A DNA stretch of 64,000 nt, taken from positions 25,708,412 to 25,772,411 of the forward strand of contig NC_045139.1 in the NCBI RefSeq assembly GCF_008831285.2. Reading direction: 5' to 3'. A model generated the notes under the pieces. It saw only the letters and a list, made by a program, of their open reading frames with translations, was not told where the DNA came from and did not search any database. Positions 37,901 through 49,900 of the stretch are shown here, one piece after another. Made by a program: the position numbers and the translations under genes. Origin of the DNA: Nymphaea colorata (Eukaryota; Streptophyta; Magnoliopsida; Nymphaeales; Nymphaeaceae). How positions within the stretch are numbered: the stretch's first letter is position 1; every line of letters begins with the position of its first letter.

Positions 37901-40900
37901 TGAAGTGCACGAAATTTTCTTACCAAGGCAAATATCATCCATTTTGTGACATAAAGTTTTCTCATAATTCTAAAATTTTATGTGTGAAATAACTTGGGAA
38001 TAGTTCTTTACACAAAATGTTGACAAAATTTAATGGCCATGTATTCCTGAGTTGTTACTACTGTGTGCCTTAGTTCATTGGGCCTTTAAAATACCAAACT
38101 GAAGTACAAGGTTGATTGGTATCTGTATCTGCATATTAGGCACTGGGGTCAGTTTTGTATCAACTATCAAGTAGTTATACTTTCCGGTTTCCACCATGTT
38201 TTGGCAATAGCTCTTGAATAACAGATTTACATCTCAAATAGCCGTTCTGGTAGCAGTGGTTTTTGTCCCAGGTGTTCTAGAACCTGCAGCATCAAAAATG
38301 GGGGGTTGTACAGCAGGGGCTAGACTGGGCACAGGTTGCTTGGGAAGTTCATGTTTTGATTACTCACAAACAGATGTTTCCTGCATCTAGATTATGAGAA
38401 CAACCAAGATCCATATCAACTGGTTGCAGAAAAATTCCCGTTCATATTCTCAAATATACCATATTTATATTATTTTCTATGATTTTTGTGCATCAGATTG
38501 TGTCTTCTACAATATGTTTCAGTTAAAATGTATTTTTTTTCCCTTTACAGTCATTTATAACTCAGGATTCTGCTGACAGAGATTTCCTAGTCAGAAGCCT
38601 TACTTCGTTTGAGATCCCTGTCCTGAATTATGTGGGAGATGAACATTCCCACAAAGAACCTCCTGAAATTTCTGACAAGGTGCTCTCTTTGATAGGTCTT
38701 GTATTGCTTTATATGTCTATTTGGCAATTTTTTCTTTTCTTTTCTTTGTTTTCTCTTTGAGATGTAATCATGTTGGCAGATGAGAAAGCTTGGCATTTCT
38801 GCAAGGCTGGATCAAGTTTTTGTTGCTCCTCATGCTGTGAAGGAGGTTCTGACTAGCCAATTTGGCTTGGAACGCTCTGTAAGTTCTTTCAATTATTATC
38901 ACACAATTTTTCTTCTTCAATTTTCTTTTCTATTTTTCCTCTTTCCAAATTTCTAGGCTTCATGATATGAAGCTCTCCTGTTCTCTTTTGGATAACATGT
39001 TGAACTATTACTGCTGCTATCTGTGGCTGTTGAGCATAATGTTGTGGTTTTACGACAAACAGTTTATTGGTTCCAACGAGACTGACCAGAGGGCAGATGA
39101 AGTACAGCTACTAGGGATTTACGACCTTTGGACCCCTGGCAATCACTATCGCTGGATGACATCTAGATATGGCGGGCATGTTTCAGCAGCTGTTGAACCA
39201 GTGAATCCGTCTCGCCTATTTTTGTGCAGTACTTTTCTCAATTGCATTATTCTGCACATAATTTTTTCCTGGACTTTCATTTTTAAATGTTCATTTGACT
39301 TTTGTAATGAATTTTGAAGATATCGATGCAAGGGAGGTAGACAATCTTAAAACCAAGAGAAGGGAGTTAGAAGAGGCAATTAATGCCCTTGAAGAACAAC
39401 TAAAAGCTCTACTCATGGAACAGAGACATTTTGAGGATGAAGCTGCAAAGCTTCACAAGCTAAGGGTATCATAGGGGGCATAAGTGATATGTTCAATGCT
39501 GTTTTATGACCTTGAACATTAATATATGAATGGTTGACTAACTTTTCAGGAGGCAATCGTAAACAATGTGAAGCTTGAGAAGAAAAAACGACGAGACATG
39601 GAAATTAGGCTAGGTAAAATTATACTATCATATCCTTTCTTTGATTCACGGTTAGTGTCATGTCTGATAAGATGTTGATCTGATCCAGATCCAACACGTC
39701 TAACCATGTCTGAGCGCATTTATCTAGGCAGGGTTATGATTGTAATTTTTGTAATTGTTTTGTTCTAGACTCTAGGTTATTGTGTTGCTTCACTCTAGGC
39801 TCTAGATTAATGTGTTGCTTCACTCTAGGCTCTAGATTATTGTGATTGTTTCATTCTAGATTCTTGTAAGTTGTGTAGAAGGATCACTATATAAATGGGT
39901 TGTGTGAGAATGTGAATAATCACCTCCCTTCCTCATTTCTCTTTTCCTACTCTCTCTCTTATCTTTCCTTTGCTCAATCTGGACGTGGGTTATACTTCGA
40001 CACCCTAAATCTAACAATGTCCATACGTTCTGAGAGAAGGGGGCTAATAATTATTAATGTTACACATTCTGGAAACTTATCTTCATGGATTTCTTTTTTT
40101 TTTTCTGCGTTAATTTATTTTGATATTATTGTAGATCAAAGGAGAAGAAATTTGGAGTCTTTGGAGGGGGAGGATGATCTTGAGACAATGACACAGAAAC
40201 TCATTGATCAAGTATCTAAATTGAATAATCAACGCCGTAAAAAGGGTGTTGAGATCAAGGTTGGATAGCATTTAAAATCAGATTATTCAAGTATAACATT
40301 GTGAAAAATATCTTAGATAGGCATTCTATTGAATAAAAGGTCGTATTCTTTTATTTTTTAGATTCAACTGATGGCAATTCTGTTTGGGGATCTTTCCTCC
40401 TAAAAAATTTTCTGTGTTATTTTACAGGATTTGCTAATAGAGGCTGTTTCCTTTAAAAGAAGTTTTGCTGAGAAAAACTTAGCTGCCATTGAGCTTGATA
40501 TAAAGGTTAGAATTCTCCTGTAATTTGATGTGTTATGTTTCCTTTGGAGTTTGGAGGGAGTTGTGCCCTGAAACATTTGTTAGTAACTTGCGATTAAGCT
40601 TTGCAAAAGATGTGTTCTATGTAATATTATGGGTACCTTGTTAAAGGCTGACCTAGGAGTCTCCTGAAACTTGTAGCTGAATGTTTAATGTATGACTTAC
40701 TGAAAGACTTGCTTGGACAGGGCCCTATCTTCATTTGGCATATGCCACAGGAACTATTCAATAACTGGATCTGAAAGAATGGTGATTACACGAAAATCTC
40801 TTATTCCTTTAGAAATTCCTAACGCTTAGGGCTATATCCCTAGGTTTGTACAGACTTCAAAGAAGGGATTTGATTTGGTGCACAAACTTTCCACAAAGGA

Positions 40901-43900
40901 GTCAAGTCTAGAAAACTTATCATCCTCGATCTGTTTCTGTCACACCCCGACCTTTTAACCCTCAAACTATTTTTTTTTTTTCTCAAAACATAAAGCATCG
41001 AGGTGTGACTACCAAACAATTCAAATTGACGATGAGCCAAGCAATACAAAACAATGGGGCGAACTTTCATTGATATAACCATTTTGTTTCCTACAAATTC
41101 ACATCTATGTGCATGACCAAAAAGCCCCAAAATCAATAACATTGATGCCTAACAAAAAAAAGACATCAATAATCCCAAAACATGACGCGCCGGCACTACA
41201 AACGACAATCCCAAAACCACCCCAGTAGGACGTGAGTGAAGCCATCCGCTCAACCTGTTGCCCCGGGTCCGCCAAAACCTGAAAAAGAAAACAACTGAAG
41301 GCTCAGCCTTCGCAGTATGGCAACAAGCCAGGAAAATGCCAAACCCTCTCAAGTAAGGCTCAAATAAAGGGACAAATATCAACCCATCTATCGTCATGTC
41401 GCGTCTGAGTGCGACACGTAAAAGCCACTTGATGGCCACACTAACACAACATCAGTCACATGCGAAGCATGCTTAAACATAACACTTGCATTCATATCAA
41501 TCACATATACGTCAGTCACATGCATTCTGTCAAACACATTGCATTTTCATTAACTTTAGTGCATTAACAGTTCCTGTGGGTGCAACACAGGCACGTGCAC
41601 ATTGCGGGCGGCCTACAGCCGAGAGACAACCCCCGTGGTGGCCCATAACAGTATGGATCCATTTCACCCGCTGCAGCGGTAGAGCACTCATCCCTGGATG
41701 TGTGAAGTCCAAGGTGAGATACTCAGCCTTCCCTAGGACACTCAGGTTGGGAAGGTAGGAGCCCAACGCTCCAAGCACAACACACAACAGAACCCTGGGG
41801 CCTTGCACCGCCTGCGCTCTGACAGGCGAGACCAGTGGCAATCAAGGGGGACGTCTCCCAAACACATAGCCACATCCCACTGGCCTCTCATCTCTTAGTT
41901 ATTCATTCTTATCATTATAGTTACACATTCACAAGATGACTGGCTAGCACACGAGGTTAGCACACTTCCCGAGTGCACCCACACCTCCGATTACCTCCAC
42001 ATGAGGTCTATACATACAGTAACAGTCATTGCTAGCCGTCATACCATACGGGTACAACTACCCTCCGAGACCAGTGGCAATCAAGGGGGACGTCTCCCAA
42101 ACACATAGCCACATCCCACTGGCCTCTCATCTCTTAGTTATTCATTCTTATCATTATAGTTACACATTCACAAGATGACTGGCTAGCACACGAGGTTAGC
42201 ACACTTCCCGAGTGCACCCACACCTCCGATTACCTCCACATGAGGTCTATACATACAGTAACAGTCATTGCTAGCCGTCATACCATACGGGTACAACTAC
42301 CCTCCAAAACATCCATTTGCATCATTGCCCATGGCAATGCATATGCAACAACATACACATTCATATCAATCATCACATCAATCCTCACATAAATCATGTC
42401 AATCACCTCTTCGAAAAACTTAGCCAATCCATAGAGAGTAGTCTCGATCTGCGGTTGGCTCGTAGCTGTCCTATGCAGTTATCATTCTATGATGCTTTCT
42501 AATGCACAATTGGGGTCGAGGAGACACTCGACTCGATACCCCACCTCATCTGTCCTAAACAGATATCAATTCTAGCATGCACATGCCAATGCGTAACATT
42601 TTTAAATCGAATGACTGATAATCTTTCTAACCCATTCATATCATGTAAGCAACATACACATACTCAATCACAAAACAGTCAATCAATTAACATCACAATC
42701 CTAGGATCCCTTGATCCTAGGAGCACCCAATCACACAATTGCCCCAGGCAGGAATTTGCCTGGAAAGTTGCCATACCTGTGGCGCGCTCACCAAATTCTT
42801 CAAAATGCCTCAAGCTTCGAACTCAAGGTCGACGGGATGAGCCCGGTGCACCTGCAAACATAAACAAGAATAAGGTTTCTACTAGATACCTACACCAATC
42901 AAACAAAAACGAACAGATACAAAAATAAAATCCTTGAGGCACGTGTCATCGCCTCAAGAGGGTATCGACAGGTAGTGTCGACCAACAAGCTCTCCAATAG
43001 GCCTCCTCCTTTACGTCTTGACGTCGCCTCGAATAATCAAAGCCTTCAACCATCAATCAAACCATCACTAATTCCTTTCTCAATAACGTTCTTTAAGTAA
43101 GGCATCAACCTCAAGTCACATCCCAATACGCATATATCCCTAAATAACTTCATGATACACCTGTTTACCGAAGTCTGCGCTACACTCCCTAAGACGGTTC
43201 TAAATCTTTCCCACAACCTCACAATCTCTACCATGCTTCCCTAAAGCTTCGAAAATTAATCCATCATGCTAAAACGATCATTAAGTACATGAATCATCAC
43301 TTTCCAACGCAAATCCTAAGTTTCCCCCAAAAACAAAATTACTAACATGCGTCCCAAAATCATCAATTCTAAGCTCTAGCATGCTCGAACCATAATTATA
43401 CATGCTCTAAAAGATAAATACTCATCATTTTGAGCTTGATTAGGTATTGCTCACCCCAAAACAAGCGTCCAAACTGCTACAACCCTTCTAGCAACCACTT
43501 CACACGTCCGATCAAGTGCCAATGCTCGAGATTGCTTGCTGTCGCTGTACACTACACACCCTACTAGCAGGTAAGAGGGGAAAAACGTCCCCTAAACTGC
43601 AAACCAACCCCAAACGCCCAAAAAGTTTAACACAAACTCTGTTGCTAGGAAAGACCCACGGTAGTAGTGGGAAAAAAAAACTGAAATAAACAAAGAAAAG
43701 GGACGCTGACAGAGAGAGGAGGGGTTCGGTCAAGGGGGAAAACGGCCGTGGGGTGAGAAGAGAGAGAAAGAGCAGGTGGGGGGAGTGCGGGTGAGTGAGA
43801 AGAGGGTCGAGCGGTAGAGAACCAGCGGAAAGAGGGGACGTGCGGCAGAGAGAAAGAAAAAAAAAGGGCATGAGTGGCAGAGAAAGAAAAATCGCACGAG

Positions 43901-46900
43901 AGAGAGAGGGTTTACCAAGCCGCCGCCGCCGCCGCCGCCGCCGCCGTCGCCGCCGCCGCCGCCGCCGTCGCCGTTGCCGTTCCAGCCACCACCACCCGAC
44001 CGTCACTCTCCTCCCTCTGCGCTGCCACAGGAGACCACCGGAGACGACGAAGAAGGAAGGGAAAGGCGAGGGAGAAGGGCCTCGTGTCGGGCCCTTACGC
44101 GAGTGGGGGTCGGGTCCGGGTCTGGACCCTAACTCGACCCGACCCGTCGAACCAACGCGCGTTACAGTTTCTGTTGAGGACTTCCTTTGGCATAACTGGT
44201 CTCCAATACTCCAACACTTGCATGACCATTGGATCCTGCCAATATTGTTGGGCCAACCAAAACTTGGTCAGTGTGTGGCCTTGTACCCAAAAGCAGAGTC
44301 CTCAAGATTACAGCATTCCTGAGGACCACAATATAAAAAAACACCTCTGTACTTCCACATGTTACTATTCTACTTTTTTGCCTGGAGGAAGAAGCTAGAA
44401 GTGCATCCCTTCCCTATTTTGCTATGCTGGTGGGAGGAGGAAGGAAGAGGAAAGAGGCCTTGGTGAAAGCTGCATCTACATTTGTGAGTTCAACTGATCT
44501 TCATAGAGGAGAAAAAGAAATGGAAGGTTGAATGGAGTCAAGAACTTCACAAGCATCAGATGCCTAAATATTCATTTGTTTATGCTTGCTTTCATGTTTG
44601 TAAAAATTTTGACACCTAAAAGTAATAGCGACAGTGCATCTTTAGGATTTTCTCTTCAGAAAGAAAGGAATAAATGATATATTTCTGAGAACACATGGAA
44701 GGGAGGATGCTGTGAACTTTTTAAGAACTTCAGTACTTCACATAGGTTTGTCTAACCCCCCAATCGTGATAATCCATGTTTCCTTATTTCATCCTGCCAC
44801 ATGAGGGTGTCTATTACATGTGTGCTGATAACTGCTGTTGTTTGTTTGCAGACTTCTCTGGTCTGGAAGTTCTACTTCTTTACATCAAAGGAAGTATCAT
44901 GTAGATAATAATACCACTTTCAAACTGATCTACATCTCCTGCTGCTGATCCCATTGTGTCTAATGAGATCTTTATGGATTTACTTTGAAGTTTGAACCCA
45001 ATCCCTAAAACTTAGATAGAACCAGCGATACTGAAATAACCAGAAATATATATTGCAAGTGTAAGACCAAAAATTTGTGTACTTTATGTCAATATGCTCA
45101 TCATTTGACTGGAAGGGTACAGTTAGCCTTCCAAACCTGGTTTAGTGAAAAAATTAATCTCAGCTGGTTGCTGACAGCTTTATATGGCAACCTGAATCTA
45201 AAGTATTATTCTTGTCAACAACATGCATAGGATAAGGGATGGATTTGGAGCCCTATTAAACTCCTTTTTTTTCTGCACATGGATATTTTTGAAGATAAGG
45301 GTAGAAATAAAATTTTTTCTGTTACGACCAGAGGGAGAGAGAGAGCAGAAACTTAATTCACTTTACCCTAATCTCAGAGTTAAAAGAGATTAGGGCTGGC
45401 GGTAACAAGAATTACAATATCAGTCCAAACAAAATAAGATAACTTAAAAAAACATACACTCCAACTTCCTAATATTGCAGAAAAATACTCTAAACCAATG
45501 TTATCACTGCCGTATCGTATCGTGTATCGGTTGGGCCGACCTATACGCCGTATCGTAACGTATCGTAAATGTATCGTAACGTATCGTAAAATTAATTTTT
45601 TAATTTGTAAAAAATATTAAAAATTTATAAAAAATAGAAAAAAATCAGAAAAATTCTAAAAAAAATCCGAAAAAACTAGTAAAAATCAGAAAAATTCAAG
45701 AAAAATGTATTTAAAGGAACATTCATCATTCATGTATATGAAGTATGACCTGTGAAGTATGCATATGAACAAGACATTCCAAAATAAGAAATCAAACATT
45801 CAAAAAACAAAATAACATACTAAGCAACCTAAGAGTATTCAGTTACATCACAATTCATAAGTTCAAAAGTCAAAACTCAGAACATATTGACATAGTTTTC
45901 AAAACTCAAAACAAAAAGCATCGTCAATCGTCATTTGCATCATCATCTTCATTCTTCATCATCTTCATTTTCTTCATTAACTGCTTCTTCTATCCCCTCT
46001 GTTGCAAATGGAATGTCACCAACATTCCATTGCTCTCCCCCAGCCTCTCCTTCATCAATAATCTCTGCTGCTCCTTCAACGTTCAAAAAATCAAGATCGT
46101 CCTCATCAAGTATTGCAGATGATTCTTCTTCAACCCAAGAATCTAATATATCAAAATGGTCAATGAAGATAGGATCATATTGATTGTGATGCTTCCTCAT
46201 AGATGTTGTTTGTAGTTGCCTAACAAGAGAAAAATTTTACAAATTGTTAGAGATTAAAATATATATTAGAATTTGCTATTTTGTATAACAAATGTTTACC
46301 TTTGTCTCAACTTCATATTGTAACGAACGTAAACAAGGTCATTCAACCTTTTATGTTCCAGCCTGTTCCTCTTCTTACTGTGGATGTGTTGAAATACACT
46401 CCAATTTCTTTCACATCCAGTTGCACTACATGTTTGGTTGAGGATTCTAATTTCTAATTGCAAGCTTCCTTAATTCTGGGCAATTAGGCCCAAACCTTTT
46501 CCACCACAAATCTAATAACAGATGGAAAGTAAAAATGTTGTCAGAATAAATATGTGAGAAGGTAGAATAAAAACTAAACAACAAAAAACAAAGTATAAAG
46601 TCTCTTTTTCCAATACCTGGACGCATAGTTGTCCTGCATCGAACTGCTGTGTCTCTCGCCATGGTACCAAAAGCCGTATCATATTTGTTGATCGACATAT
46701 GGATGGCGTCTTGTTCTTTACTATCACTTACTAACACATCAATATAATCCAACATGCCATACTCGACCTCTCTGTCCTTCTTAAAAGTGGGAAGATATCT
46801 AATAGCAGGGTTTGGGTAGTAGGCTGTTGCATAAAGTGGGCGATGAAGTTGTCCTGACCACCTTTCATCTATAATCTTCCATATAGGCATGTACAACTTC

Positions 46901-49900
46901 TTTTTCCCCTTCATATTATCTCTAATGGCCTCCTTGGCTCTGTTCATAGACTCATATAAATATCCAATAGAAGGTCTATCTTCACTATCAACTAATCTGA
47001 GGACTTTCACTAGAGGTACACAAATCTTCAATAAGTGCACACATGATACCCAAAAGTCAGCATCGAAGATGGTATCCACAACTGTCGTTGCCTTTCTTTT
47101 ATAGGCATGTGGATATACAGCCCAATCATCACTTGAAAACATCTGCCTGAGAGAAGTTCTTTGCTTGACTATACCCTGCATAGTCAAAACATTTGTAGCA
47201 AATCGTGTTTGTGCAGGTCGAATCAATTCAGCCCCATTTGTGAATTTCCTCATCAAATTCAAGACATAAGCATGATTATAAATAAACTTCGTGATTTCTT
47301 GGCATCTATGAACTGTCAACTTCATATCATCTCTTTCACCAAGATCCTGAAGCATAAGATTTACACAGTGAGCAGCACATGGACTCCAATAAAATGTCCC
47401 ATATCGTGCTGCTAACATTTCACCTGTAGCTTTATAATTTGCTGCATTATCAGTGATAAATTGTACGACATTTTCAGGCCCAACTTCTTCTATTACTTTA
47501 TCAAAAATTTCAAACAACACATCAGTAGTCTTAGGAGTATCAGACAAATCAACAGATTTTAAGAACATAGTACCAAGAGGGCAATATACAAGGAAGCTTA
47601 CCAATATTCTGTTCTTGATGTCTGTCCACCCATCTGCCATTACACTGCATCCTGTAGCTTTCCAACTCAATTTTAGTTCATCACAATATATCTTCACATC
47701 TCTAACTATATTGTTGAGAATTTTACCTCGCAATTTATCAAAAGAGGGCATTTTATATCCTCGCCCTACACTAGCAATCGCATTTGCTATAGGCTGATAA
47801 TGATAAGAGTTTGCTGCATTGAAGGGAATGGATGCATCATAGAACCACCTTCCTATGGTTTCATCTGCTGCTTCAACAATATCTTTTGATTGCATGGCTA
47901 TACGAATCTCAGGCTGAGCACCAGCAGTAATATAATTGGGAAAAAAATCCTTGATCGAACCAGACATATTGCTTGACCTCATAGTAGGTACTCTACCACC
48001 ACCAGTACGACCACTATGACTCCTGCCACGTCCTCGTGAAACTGAACTTATATTTGCACCTCTTCTTTTTCTGGTTGCAGTTGCAGAAGAACCACCTCCA
48101 CGCATGATGCCTTTCCCTTTAGCTGTTCCCAAACTGACACCAACATCTTCTTCTTCAAGCTGAACATCTTCACCTTCACTTTCTTCCTCTTCATGTGGGT
48201 CCCCATATCCTTCCTCTGCATCTTCCATTTCCTTTTCAATCCTACTTGCTTTCACTGCATCAAGAAGCTCCTGACACTGGTGCTTTACATACGCTGGCAA
48301 TGGTTTTCTTGGGAGCCATTGCATTGAGCCACATCACTGTGTGTACCGGCAATATGGTGTTTAAAGCGAGAGATCCCTCCTGATATGATTTGCTTACAAT
48401 AATTGCATTTAACTCTTAATCTATCTTTGGGATTCACCCTTGTACACCACTGCCATGTAGGATCCGACATTATATCTTCACAAAACAAGTAAAAACATAC
48501 AAATAAATGTAGGAAATAAGACAAATGAACGATTCAACGGCAAAAATGACTTATTTCTTACCTTCTTGGTGTTAAAATCCAAAAAACCCTCTTTCTCCAA
48601 ACTTCCCACCGTCCCAAGACTCCCCACAACGAGAAAGGAAGCTTCTTCACCGGCAAATCTTGATGCAATGGAGAAAATCTCTCCCTCCCACGTCTCTAGC
48701 AGCGTTGAGAAACAAGAAAAGAGAGAGAGAGGAGCGTCTGTTTCAAAATAAGACGCATAAAAAGGGGCCTCGGGGGGTTTTTTAATTTCACCCCCGTATC
48801 GTGCGATACGGGGGTGTATCGCATGTATCGTGCGATACGGTCACCGTATCGCACGATACGTACGATACATACGCGTATCGTATTTAAATAGTGTATCGTA
48901 TAGGTTTTCTTAACTTATACGATACGTATCGTACGATATGCGTCTGTATCGTACGATACAGATAACATTGCTCTAAACGACAGTCAAAGATATTTAACAC
49001 TCTCCCTGAAGCTGGAGCATAGATATCAATCATGCACAATTTGTTACATCCTCTCAAGAAATCGTCTATGGGAAAAGCCTTGGTAAAAATATTAGCTGCC
49101 TGATCTTCAGATGAGACATGAATAGTACTAATTACTCCTTATACCAAGTCTCGAACATAATGACAATCCACTTCAATGTGTTTCGTCCTCTCATGGAAAA
49201 CAGGGTTGTTGGCAATACAGGTGGTTGCCCTGTTATCACAATACATCGTCATTGAGAGGTTTACTGACATGCCCAATCTAAAAGCACTGATCTGGTCCAT
49301 GACATTTCAACTGTAGTTTGGGCCATAACTCTATATTCAGATTCAGCACCAGATCGGGCAACTACATTCTGCTTTTTGCTCCTCCAAGTAATAAGATTAC
49401 CTCTAGCAATAACATAAAAGCCTGTAGTAGACTTCCTGTCATCCACATATCCTGCATAATCAGCATCACTAGAGGCTTTTATGTGAATACATTCTCCCTT
49501 TTTGAACCATAATCCATTTCTCAGGGCTGATTTTAAGTATCTCACCACCATTAATGCAGCCTTACAATGAACCTTTCGAGGTTTTTCCATGAATGGACTT
49601 AGCTTATTCATAGCATAACTAATGTCAGGCCGAATGAGTCAAATATAAAAGTTTCTCTATCAAGAGATCTGTATGATCTAGAGTCAACAACCTCTGATTC
49701 ATCATTATGAATATGAACTCATAGATTCATATGAAGTGTGGTAGGTTTGGCTTCCAACGAACCTGTTTCCTACAAAAGATCAACAACATATTTTCTTTGA
49801 GACACTACAACCCCTTTACTACTACGAGCCACTTCAATATCAAGAAAATAATGAAGTTGACCAAAATCTTTTGTGATAAAGTGTTTTTGTAGGAATTCCT

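Larger units (their letters stand above)
40938..44166 (+). mobile_element. 3 kb TG...CA non-coding element, copy 2 (most complete)
   Basis: Starts TGTCACACCCCGACC, ends CGCGCGTTACA. Flanked by 5 bp duplication GTTTC (40933-40937, 44167-44171). 3229 bp including a 239 bp internal tandem duplication. No protein domain, primer-binding site or polypurine tract. The right part is GA-rich, then carries a GCC repeat, then a GGGTCCGGGTCTGGACCC inverted repeat close to the end. Best explained as a very long solo LTR (Gypsy LTRs reach this size) or a non-coding derivative. Confidence 0.87.

Noticed and set aside
43795-44398. Poly-Arg/poly-Ala proteins
   Set aside because: Translation of the (GCC)n tract in three frames.
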